Of a stretch of DNA of 64,000 nucleotides, positions 48,101-61,197 are shown one piece after another. This DNA comes from Lingula anatina (lineage: Eukaryota > Brachiopoda > Lingulata > Lingulida > Lingulidae). Position 1 is the first letter of the stretch, and every line of letters starts with the position of its first letter. Location: NCBI RefSeq assembly GCF_001039355.2, contig NW_019776064.1:14746-78745 (forward strand), in the 5' to 3' direction. Below the pieces are notes generated by a model. That model saw only the letters and a list, made by a program, of their open reading frames with translations. It was not told the origin of the DNA and did not search any database. Made by a program: the position numbers and the translations under genes.

Positions 48101-51100
48101 CATGGGTACAATATGGCATACTCTATGACTCTACATGTTATTTGGGCAAGTTAGTAGTTAGTTTCAACAGAGTAGACAAACATACACTCAAAACGTGGAT
48201 GAGGTTTGTTTTCATTAAAGCCAGTCAATAAAGGTCTGCAAAGATAAACATTAAATATATTCATCCTTATAAGCAGATATCAAAGCTATAACATTTTGCA
48301 TCCTCATTTATGTATTTCTTCTGGATAGTTGAATCAAGCATACTTGCAAGGTGATTCATTTAAATTTTGTGCCATTCTTTTAAATAATAAAATCCAACAA
48401 ATTATTAAATGATATAAAAAAACAGGACACATTATTTATAAAATTTGAAAAGCAAATCCCATCCAGAGCCCACTCTCAAGAAAATTTGAAAATTACAAAT
48501 CGTCTCATGTAAATATCTCCGATACATCAGAACTATACAAGTTCCTGTACAAGAGAAACATAATCAAATGAGATTTGTAATTCACAAACTTCAGAGAATA
48601 TGCTCCAATGTTTTAGCAGCTGCATTCAAAACCATTTTTCACATAATTTTTAGTCCTGTCTTTAGAAAGTTTGAAGCTGGAAGCAAACTTGCATTATGAG
48701 AAATTCTCTCGATTGCAGTTTTCTCGGTCAGAGCAGTGATGCTGAGCGCCATTCAATAGGATTACACACAGATATTGCAATCAAGCTTCGGCATATTGAG
48801 GAACATCGAATTTCATCTGTGATTTGTGGTGATTGCAATCAAGGTTCAACTTTCTTAAGTAAGGACCAAAGAAATGGCCACAAATACAGCTACCATATGG
48901 AAGTTGTTTATTGCATATCTGCCCTAGAAACCTCTTTGTGTCTGCATCACTCGATTGGGAAAACATCAAACTTTAAACAATGTATTTGCTGTCTTTCAAC
49001 AGCATGGGAAATGCATACCGTCATTAAAAGTAAATTGTTGATGAATTCTGGCAACAATAATTTCACCTGGATCCCTTATAATTCTTTTTTTTTCCTTCAA
49101 ATATCCAATACATTCTCCGATATAAAAAAATTTTCTCCAATATATGGGCCATATCATGCAGGTGTTTTGTTTTCAGCATCAGAATCTTTCACAGGAACCC
49201 AGTGAGACTTGCAGAACAGAGAGGTGAGGCATTGACAATCTGTGTTGTATGATCTACACTAACTTCATAAATAAGAGAGTTAGGGAAAACATGATGCTGT
49301 AGAAGCCACAGACACTGAACTAGAGAACGGTTAACAGTATTTTTTTTTTTTTAACCCCAAAATCCAGTTCCAGTAACCCCCTTTCCACCAATATGGGAAA
49401 ATACTTTGTAACATAAGAAGTGGTGTATCTAATCAATTTTTTTAGTACAAGTGAGAAGGTATTTGATTGTAAGCCGAGTAAAAAAAGGGCATTTTCCTCC
49501 TAGTGAATTAAAAATGAAGATTTGCCAAATGTTAAAACAGCATTAAATTTGCTGAATTATTTCTAAAGCACTGCTGAGGAATGAATCAAACTTCTGATTC
49601 AGCAAAAAAATGTTTAACAAAATTTCATGCTGTAAACTATTCTGGATTCTTGGTGACGTTTCTGTAGCAAGACAACCCCATGAATGAGACAACTGTTTTC
49701 CTGTTGGATGATAAAATCATTAGCTTAAATCTGTATCAGTACATCACAGTGGTAAGAGAGTACAGATACTCCTCCCCCTCCATGCTCTAGTGAGTGTCTG
49801 TGGGTTGTACAGCATAGGCCCGGTTAGTACTGGACTGCCCCTAGATCAGCTGCCGTCTTGTCTTGGGTGGGGAAAAAATGGGGCCATTTCAACATTCAAC
49901 CACATTTGGCAGTGGCAAACAAATTGGCAGCAATTATCTATCTACTTATTCAAGTTTCATCCCAACCTGCATTGGTCGAGGACGTGAAACAAGCTAAGAG
50001 TTTGGCAGAAGCTAATAGAAACCACAAAACAAATCAATTTTTTCTTTTCTTCTTCATAAACCAATAGCATTTCACAAACCTGAAAATTCAGACCCCCCCC
50101 CCCCATTAAAAAGACTTTTTACAAGTTTCCTCCCCTTTTTCTTCAGTTCTTCTTTTCATTTCTTTCTTCCTTCCTTAAAACAAACAAAAAAAAAAAACAT
50201 GCCGTAACACCCAAATCATCACCCCCCAAGAATAGCACAATATAACAGACAAGGCAGCAGTGACGCAGAACACGGAGCAGCCAGCCAGCGTACATCTCCC
50301 CCAATCTACGCGGGACCCGCCCTCCCCACATGCAGCCAACTAAACCTACCAGTCCCTATCACACCTGCTGTACTGCCCATTGTCCCGAGGTTGCCCATAG
50401 AGCCCATATTGCTCTGATAGCTGGCCCCACTCTGCTGCTGTTGTTGCTGCTGTGGTGTTAGCCCCAGATTACTGGTGATAGGAGTGAACAAACTGCTGCT
50501 GACTGGAGTGGTGTAACCACCTACAAGAGAACTAGAGTGTGAACTGTGACTGATACACGGGGATGGGGTGGAGGTAAGCTGCGGTGGGGAAAGGGGGTTG
50601 GGTGTTAAGGCCGAGGTTACTGAAGTTTGTTTACTCAGAACTTTGCTGCTTACTGGAATAGTATAACCACCTACAAGAGAACTAAACCATGAACTGAGAT
50701 TAGTGCAGAGGGGAAAAGGGGGTGGAATGGGGAAAATAAACTTTTTAGATGGAACAAACTTCCACAGAATGCAGCCAGTGCGGGAGAGGGGTATTCTGCA
50801 AGCCATTTTGGGGTCCAAATATCCTTCTAGGCCCTCCCACCCATAGTAACCCACCAGTACATTGTGCAATGATGCCACAAAGTGATGTTATTAGTGAGAT
50901 AATAAGGTATGCTGGGTGGATGTGGATTGGACTTCAGTAAACAGGTGCCCCTAATTCAGTTCCTGTCACTTGGGAGACCTGCTTCACAAATGACCAGAGA
51001 CCAAAAATATGTATTCACAATGCTTTGAATTTTATTTGCTTAAAAATCTAAACAGAATCTAAAGAATCTCACCTTGTATTTTTTACCAGTCTTCAGTCTC

Positions 51101-54100
51101 TACAAAATCTTCAGAAACTTCATTCAGGTTTCACAAATAGTCCAAAAGGACCCTTATCTTATTTTTTTGGCCTTTAAATTAAACTCGGTTCTACTTCCAT
51201 AAAGAAATCCAATGAAATCTTTTCCACATTCACCTGCATACCATACATCACTTCAAAAAGATAATTATAAAATACCAATGTGCTGTAAACTACAATTTTG
51301 AGTCTACTGAACACAATATCAGCATGTTGAGTGTGTTAGTTGTGTCAGGTGTCCCACCAACCTAGAAGAGTGAACATCTAATGCAATATAACTAGGAAGT
51401 GTACACAACCCACTCGGAGATGAACATGGTTATTAAATGGTTAATTCAGAAAGACAACATGTTGACCTCTTAAGCCAGGAGAGGGGGTGAACTTACCCAT
51501 GTTGTTCTGCTGCTGGGAGTTGGAGTTGTTCATGGGGGGAGTTTGCATCTGTTGCTGTTGCTGTGTGGTCAGAAGACGCAGGGTGTTCCCTGAAAAACAA
51601 AAACGGACGCTTAAAAATTCAGGGCGATCATGGGTAGCACTACGATGGAGATTGGTCACAATTGCTTACTCTGAATCTTAGGGTTCTTTGTAGTAAAACA
51701 TAATCTCTCTCTAAATCTCAATTGGTGTTATAGCACTGAGCAGTTCTCACTAAACACGATATCGTAACATCAGATTAAGTTTTCACCAAAGTAAGCCTCT
51801 TCGTAGAAATCTTTAAGTTAAAAGTTACTCAATACTCCACAGTTAATTCCATCAGAATTACCAACTTAAAATCTGTGTTGAATTCAAAATTATACCCCCC
51901 CCCCTCCAACATATCAACACAAATATAGATTCAAACACCAAAAACCTCTCTATCTCTCACTCCCCCCCTCCCCCCCTTTCCACTCTCTCTCTCTCTCTCT
52001 TACCCTGCTGCTGTCCAGAGTTCAGTATTACTGGAGCTGGGGAGATCAGTCTCACAGGGGTGCCAGGCATACCCCGGGGTGGGTTCCCCATCACCAGCTG
52101 CCCATTCTGGTCATAGTAGGCTGGAGTCAGGATTTGGTAACCACCTGCAACAAGGTCTGAGATTAGAGGGTCATGTTTGTTGCCATGAAGAGTGAATGAT
52201 TACTCTGGCAGTAATAATATTAATTTTTCTAATGATTAAATTTGAAATATCCAGCATCGTGACTGAACACATCATCATCATCACCATCACTTTCATTGTC
52301 CACAACAAAAATATTATTTATTTTTCACCACCTTATTGTTCATTATTACATCTTATATCAGATCACTTTAACCATAACATCCAATACTGCCACTCCAAAC
52401 ATATTTCTTGTTTATGCAATCATCTTCATTGTTATATAGATCATCATCATTATCACCTTTTACCTTCATTGCAATTACTATCAATATGACCATTACACCT
52501 ATCTACCTACCTGGGGCCTGTATAATCTGGGGCTGTATCACCGTGGGGTTCTGGGACCCCAAGGCCTCCCCTCTCCCCTGCTGGGCCTGCTGCTGCTGGG
52601 GTGTCATTGGGCGGTCACCCTGACCCTGCAGTAGCTGCTGTTGTTGCTGTTGCTGTGGGGGCACTCCTGGCTGTTGCTGCTGCTGCTGTCCCTGCTGGAT
52701 GACGCTGGCAGGGTACACCCCCCAGGGGGTCTGGACACCGTAATACTGGGGGATCACCGTTGGTCCACCTGGAAGGTAATTTTGATAGGTATGAGAGAGA
52801 ACACATGGTGACATTGATTTCATTGTGTGTATTTGTTTATATATATATATATACACATATATATGTATGTATCTTTTTCTATTAGGTGTGTGTATGCAAA
52901 TGTCTGCATATGCGTTAAAGCCAGCACATGAAATACAGATTTTTATCGAATTGTGGAGCTTGGTGTTTAGTGCTTGCTATGAAGACCTTTACCCAAGCAT
53001 AAATTGGGCATTAACCTTACTCATATGCACAGGGAGGGAAATGGGCGGTCGCCAAATGCGACCGCTAAAACGAATTGGCGAGTGCCAAACTCAGTAACTG
53101 GTCCAAACGGGCGACTGCTCTATAAGCAGCGGCAACATGAGAAATATACGAGATTTATACTTGTCTTAAGATATTTTTCCTTTTTTAAAAAAATCCGCTC
53201 CCAATTTTGTCTGCATCGAAGACTACGCGAGTTTCAGATGTGTTGACCTATTTTAATGACGCTTCCGAACACGTCAGACGTTATTTGCATGCGACCTGAC
53301 CTCTTGCTTGCATCAGACTGTCAATTTTGACCAATCAGATTTTACCACAGCATTCGCGCCGTATGAAGTAGCAGAGCCTCGGGGATTGAAAAGCTACGTA
53401 CGCAACAAACCTTTTCGGTAAAAATACTAATTTACTTGAGTGCTGTTTTGTAGTTTTGAAGGGTAAATATAATTCTTTAAATGGTTTCTGGTCTTTTTCG
53501 ATGTCAATTGTTTATAGTTACATTCAAGATTTTACAAGAAACAATACTTTTCCCGTTGGGGCTGTTAGCATGCTGCCGAAATATTTTCTTGTTGGAAATT
53601 AAATCAAAACTATATTTAGTGTGTGAATTGAATTAGTTCAACTTATCTTACAATTTTAGAGCGATGTGGAGGTTTTTGCTTGGTGTAGCAAAGCCGCCAG
53701 AGCCTCTAAAACGAAAAACACCGACAAATGACGAAAGCGAACAACCTAGCACTAAATGTAAAAAAAAAAAAAAAAAAAAAAGCGCGGGTACCTTCCTTTA
53801 TAACAGCTAAGGATTTTTGAGGAAAATAAAAAGGCAAGGATTTTTTGCTCCGTTTTAATTTCAACTTTTGGGACTTTAAAGTCACTTCCTATTTTGTGTT
53901 AATACAATGGGTCTTAACCCATTGTTCTAATTCCAAACCTTGTTTGGGTAAACACAGTTTACCAGAGATTAATAACATCTTTATATTTTTTTAACCTAAT
54001 AGTTAAAATACTTGATTCCTATTGTGTAATGTGGTGTCATTTCCTTTATCCTTAAAAGGGGGGAGAAAAAGCTGTTTAGTTTTTAAAATGTAAATGAATT

Positions 54101-57100
54101 TTGATGAATTTTGGGGAGTTATTTGGTTGATTTCAATTCTTTTAAATAAGTTCAAAATACAAACATGAAAATTAAACTTCATTTGCTTTATTTTACTGGC
54201 ACATTTTAATAATAATAAAAAAAAGGAAGTTGCTCGGTATGTTTAAACCGTCCACCCCTTTTCGATTCTTTCATAATTGGACCAGTGCCCCAAGGCCTAG
54301 GACCACTACCTCCAGAGTCAACTGGTCCATGTGGACCAGTGCTGAAAAATTCCCATTTCCCTCCCTGTATGCATGAATTAGAATTGCCATTAAAACGGGG
54401 AAATTTAGATAGTGAGAGGGAGAAAGAAACTTTAAGGAAGAAAAGGATCTTGAACACAGATTTCAATATGTTGTATGAAAAGAACGGAAGCTGGCAACTG
54501 GAATGAAGGGTTAAATGTATGTTAGCTATGACCTAAGTCTGTTTCATGGAGCATTTTACATCTGTAACGGACTACAACAAAGACAAAAATAAATTTGAAA
54601 AAAAAAATTTTTTTTCTTTTTTTTTTGTTTTGAAAAATATCCAAACCTTTTAAAACTGATAATTATTTTTCATACGCTCTCTCTCTCCCAATTCAGGACA
54701 AATCCTTAACTATGTTAGGCTCAAATCAAAGCAGTAGTTTAAGAAAACCCTCCCAAAGCGACACAGTCCAAAAAGCATCATGCATTTTTAAATATCAGAC
54801 AAAAATGTCACTGCTCACATCTAGACCAAAAAATACTTTTAAATCAAGTTTCGAACCCACTGCTGGAACACACCAAATGCAAGTTTCAGCTGTTCAGCTT
54901 CAAGGAATATATTCACAACTTTCACGTTTATGTATCTTCATAGTAATTGCTTCACAACCCCGTAACCATCAAGTGCAAAGAAAGTTGCTCTGAAACATAC
55001 AGGTTGCCCCACATACCACAAAGAATGTGTTGCTCAGGACAACATTGACATGCATAATAGTTGCCCATCTTTTTAAATACTTTTTTTCGGTTTCACCAAT
55101 TTGTCTATGTGGGGACTACATGGAAAAGAATGAATGTCCCTCCATTTCCTGGTTTACTGCAAATAAACATACACGCGTTTCCAGTTCATCCAACTGCCTC
55201 AGTGAAAGATCCCTTTTAAAGAACTCCCATATCTACACCCTTCATTTGACAAGCTGCCTCCCCCCCAAAAAAGTAAAAAAGCCTTAAATTTCACTACTTT
55301 TTACACATTGGTGTGTACCCCTGCCCCACGAAAGTCCTACAGATGTTCATGTACCTGTCCCCCACTTCCAAAAAGTCCATGGGACAATACTTAAGAGAAT
55401 ATTAAAAAAAAAAAAGATTCACATTGGTGTGCTTCCACCCCCCCTGCCCCAAAAAAGCCCTAAATCTTCCACCTAAATTTTGCTTATGGGTGACAACCTC
55501 CCCTCCCACCCCCACCCCAAGAACCAAAAAAGAACCCAAACTTTTTTTAGTATCTTGATGCACCCCACCTCAAAACCTACACAAACCACACTGTTACCAA
55601 AACCAAAAACTTAAGACATTTTGCATTTGGGTGTGCCCCTTGAGAAAAGCCTCCAAACCACAGATATCTAAACTACTGAGTCCCAAACTACTCTACGTTT
55701 TCTTTTCATTTTTTTATTTTTTTTTTGCTGACCTGCGGTTGCAATGGGAATTCCAACTGCGTAGGGGTCTTGGGCGTTGAGTACATAGGGGGTCGGTGTG
55801 AAAGTGCCTGCAGTGGGTAAGCCTGAAGATGAAGAAATCAACAACAGTAGCAGTAGCAGCAGTAACAATGACAACATAACATACAACAACAGCCCAGAGA
55901 AAGCTGCAGCACAGCATGTATTTTTTTTTTCTTTTTTCTTTTTTTTTTTCAATTTGTTTTTCATTGGAAGGCCCACTGAGTGTATCAAGAAATCTTTCCC
56001 AATATGAAAAGAAACTCATCTAAAGACAGAAATTCTGGTTGATTTTCTTGTTGAACGTGTATAAATCACACACTCAGGCTACTGAGATCCTTTTCACATA
56101 TTTTCAAGTCTTTTTCTGTTGATGCTTGGTCAATTTGCATTTATGCAACACTGACAGGCTGCATCCACAACACCGGACTAACTGGTCCACAGATCAAATA
56201 TGGCCGACCCACTTGAATTCTTACTGCGTAATCCCTGCAGGGAATCTATTCAGTGTCTATTAAGGGATTACACATCAAAATTTTAAGTGGGTAGCCATAT
56301 TTGATTCGTGGACTAGTTAGTCTGCTGTTGTGACTGTGGTCATAGTGGGTTTACAACACTGAGTGAGCCTTCTGGCCGACTGCACACTGGCCACACAACA
56401 GGCCAACAAGGACACTGCAAACTCTGGGCAACGAACATGGGATGAAATTCTTTTGAGGAAATTCACCTGTGTAGTCTTCTGATTATTTTACATGTTTAAA
56501 CATTTCAATTTCTACTGCACTTACTTGAGCTTTACCCTAACAAATAGTGAGTACTGCTCAGTCTCAGAGTAACTCACACAGACTGAGGATGGTCACAGTA
56601 GTGATCGAAAGTCCTGTTTAGGTATAGCTCAAGTCAGCGCTGGAATTGAAAAGTTTCAAGGTGTAAAAAAAAGTCAGCGTTGGAATTGAAAAGTTTCAAG
56701 GTGTAAAAAAAAGTCAGTGTTGGAATTAAAAAGTTTCAAGGTGTAAAAAAAAGTCAGCGTTGGAATTGAAAAGTTTCAAGGTGTAAAAAAAGTGATGAAA
56801 TCCTCTTATCCAGTTATGACACCCAAAATACTTTAAATCATTTGGGTTCTGATATGTTTGCATGTTATCCTTGTCAGCCTGGTGAGGCCCCCGGGTAGGC
56901 ATGCACAAGTCCAGTCTCAGCCCACAGAAAGCCATGCAGGCCTAGATAGGCTGCAGTCACACCAGAACTAACTTAGACATCATGATATGGGCTGTATGAC
57001 AGCACAACTTTGGGGCACTCAGAACAACTTGATCTGACATCCACTTATAGATCTGCAAATCAAATAAGGCCAGCCCATTTAAAAGTTGTTAGTCCACATA

Positions 57101-60100
57101 TCAACTTTAGTTATGAATGTGACCTTCTACTTTAGACACGGGATGTATGACACTGCAAGATCAAAAGGTTGATTCATATGACACTGGTATTATTTTGAAG
57201 TCTCCAGGTGGTGTCTACAAGGTAATAATGTCATGTGGTTGCCAGGTGATAAATGGTTGCCTAGTGATGTCAAATGGTTGCTTGGTGATATCAAATGGTG
57301 GCCAAGTGATGCCATGTGATCGGCGTCCAATGTCCTATGGTTGAACTTATGTTAGCTGATGTGGTCTAAGTTACTTCTGGTGTGAATGCAGCTTCCCCCT
57401 TCCCGCGCCCCCACTCAGATCGAGCCAAAACCATTTCTGATTACGATACATTCAACCAATTCAAAGACCCAAAATGCGCAGCAGCTTCCAACAAATTGTT
57501 CCAAAAATTGTAAAAATATCTTTGCAAAAATTACCATGCATCTTTTCAAGTGATTTGAGTTTCCAAAGGTAAACCTTTTTTCACTTTTGAAAATCCAAAT
57601 CCACTGAATCATAAATACTGAGCACAAATCTTCACAGATCTGTTTTTATTTCCCACTCCAATACACTAAAAAGTAAAAATCATGCAATATAAAACTAATA
57701 TATATTGATCAATTCATGCAATACAGGGCAAGTATAGAAAAGTGACCATATCCTAACCCCCCCCCCTCCCTCATAATGGGGGTCGCTCTTCTCTCATTTC
57801 CCCATTTTCTTTGGTGCCCTCACTGGTGGTTGAGATGTTACAACACAGCACAAAACTAAAGGGACATCTCTGTGTTTTAAACAGGTCTTCAATATGATCA
57901 TTTAACAGTACAGAGTCAAGCACGAATTCTACACCCCACACTATTCTCTTCTTCTCTCCATCCTTGGACTGAGAACCCATCAGCATCAACAAATATCACA
58001 GCCCACAAGGAGTTAGGTACTTGGTTGAAACGAGTTTGTCCTTTAGAACAGGGACAACTGATACTACATGAAGGGAACCCCAACTGAAATGTGTGGACCG
58101 TTTTCAAGACTTATTTTCATCATTGCCATTCTGCAAAAAATTCCCAAGGAGTCTTTGACAAAAGTTTATCATAATGGCACTTTGAGTTCCTGCGTATAAA
58201 AGAACCGATTCTTAAAACTTAACTGTTATTTGACTTAAACCCAGTGTTTAAGTCAAGCACTGAGCAGATTGGGAAGGGGGTGACTGCAAGGTTCTGTGCC
58301 ATAAAACAAGATCCACTTGGGTAATCAGAAGTATATTAATCAGTAGCAGTCATGTTACGTCATTGAGTCTGTAGGAGTATGAAGGTCTTACCTAACTGCT
58401 GCTGCGTGCCTACCAGAGCGTATTGCTGTCCACCAGCCAGCAGGATTGGCTGCTGCTGCTGCTGTTGTTGTTGCTGCTGTTGCTCTCGCATCATTTGCTG
58501 TTGGAAGAAAAAGTGAAATTTTTTTATTCAAAAACATGTAAAATTTCAAGTCTTTTTTTCACATTCTCTGCAGACTAGTAATAAAGAACTGTTTCACCCT
58601 GCTTACAAAAACACTTGTGAAAGATAAAATGAAATTATTAATGTTTATGGAACCTTTTCTGCAAAAATCATTGCCCTCAAATATGTTTATTGTTAATATA
58701 TTAGTTGATTATTTATAGTTTTAATCAAAAGGAGCAGAAACTTCTGAAAAGCATGCCACAACTTTTGATATTATGAATTCATTATTTATTTGTTCATTCG
58801 TTCATCCATCTTTCTATTTCTGTTAAGTAACCTTTAAAATGACTGATCTACCACAAACCCACCTGCTGATTATACTCCATGTTAAAGTTGGGGCTATCCA
58901 TGGAGGGAAGAAGTTGGTTGGAGTAGTCAAACTGCAGCGGCTCAATCCCACCAGGCTCAAAAGGGGGCGCATCCAGCTGCAGCATGGAGTTCTGGGCCAA
59001 GACAGGCTGGTGGATGAAGTCCCCAGCACCACCTGGTGCCACTGGCTGTAACTGATGCATCTGTTGCTGCTGCTGCTGGAGGTTCTGCTTGACGGCTTCT
59101 TCTGTGGGAGACGTTTGACGGCTGCCTGGGGACCTGTTATGTATACAGTAATTGATTATGGATGCATTAAGTCCTGTCAAATATATCTGGTAAGCTATTC
59201 ATTTCCTGGGGACCTGTCATATATTCAGTCATAGTTTACAGATTCCTAGTGACCTGTCAAACAGTAATATGTTATTGATGCATTCAGACCTGTCACATAT
59301 TCAGTAAATATTCAAGGGTTGCAGTCCACCTTAACAGCACAATATGCTTGAACCCAACAGAATTTCTTATCAATATTTTTTTATCATTTATTCAAGAAAT
59401 GTACCTTGCATGGTCTTTCTCCTCTGTCAAGGTCAACTAGTGACTACAGAAAGTTGATGGAATATGCAAGGTTCAGTCCACACCAGTCACAGAGGACCGG
59501 GGACTTGGTTGATCTCCAACACTGTGGAAAGGGAATATGCCTCAAACCCCTTGTGGGGGTATTCAGCTCCCATACGCCACACAGACAGAGCCAAGTAGAG
59601 CCAGAACAAGTCCAGCTCACCAGGATGACTAAGTGTTGGGTTGGTTTATCACTTCACCAAGGGGGTTGAACTCTCAAGCCATATTAACGTAGAGTGGACA
59701 GATAATTCTGGCATATAATCTCTTTTACATAGAATAGACTTAATGGAGAAGTACATTGAAACTTGGCTTGACTTTCTTTGTCTCAAAGTGTTGAGTTCCT
59801 TAAACATTTATGGTGGTAGCCTCACCAATATTTTTTGCTTAGCTAAATCGGTGCTTTTCATCATTTTTTCCTCCAAATGGTTTAAATTTGCCCAGTTTAC
59901 TAAGGCCCCAATTTGGTGAGCGGTGCCCTGTAGACTTAATGTACCTACCTGTCTTCTAACCCATTCTGCAGAATGCCGTTAGCCTGGACATCCTGGGAGT
60001 TCAGTTCGTTGGGTTTCTCGCCCTCAAAGGGGGACGGTGTCTTACTCTTCTTCTCCTTCACCTGGGAGGGGACGTCCTGCTGGTGCGGGGGCTGGAAGGT

Positions 60101-61098
60101 CAATACAGGCAATAGAGTCTATACCATTGCTCTTTGAGAGGTCTCAACATTTATTATTTTTGCAACTGAAACAATTCATCTTATTTTTTTTAATTACATT
60201 ATTATTCTTAATTTACTTATTTATTTATTTGGGTGGGGGGATGATCATAACTTTAACTTATTCATTTCTTTACCATTTTTTTAATCTAATGCTTATTTCA
60301 ACACATGAATTCACATCAATATGACACAGTGTAACATAAAATAAACACACAATCTGGTCTGTGCTCTGTATACATACATATCCCTTGAGATGCCTCAGCC
60401 TGGAGTCCATGTCCTTCCCAGTGGGGGACCCACCCAAGACATACTCCACCATGTTCACACCCAGGGCATTGGCTTCTGAAATACAGGACAAGAGTTTCTC
60501 TGTTATTACATCATATCAAAGACAGTTACCTTTTTTTTTTATCAGTAGATGTATTGAAGACTGGCAAAGTTGGTTGAAAATTTGAGAAAGAAAACTTAAG
60601 AAACCGTATGCGATTTGATGAAACAGCAAAATACAAAGGCTTTATAACCAGATTAATCGAATTCTCCAGACAGAACTCTGGATATTGTTTAGTTCCATGT
60701 TTCAGCAAGTAGTAAACATCAAATCAACTTTTGCTACATTCTAACATACATTAATTACCTAAAGATGAAATTTATTTAGCTACAAAGATATCAAAACTTC
60801 TCATACTCTTCCTAAAAGCCATCATCAGAACCCTCTGGCTTTTCAGATATAATCATAGAAGCTTTGGTTCTCAATGCACTCCAGTAGCACTTCACACATA
60901 CTTCCTGCTCAACATGGTTAATGTTTTCTTTAGGTCTAGAATTCACCTGTTGGAAGCTATTACCTGTCATTAACAGCACATTTTTTTTCTCTCGCATGCA
61001 CCTACCCGTTCTCTCTCTCTCTCTCATCTTCACAGGCCCCCATCAAATCTTTTTGTCTCTCCCTCTTTTTCACCCCACGCACCTACACATCCAACAAT

Positions 61099-61138
<40 letters not shown>

Positions 61139-61157
61139 GCACACACATACCCAACAA

Positions 61158-61197
<40 letters not shown>

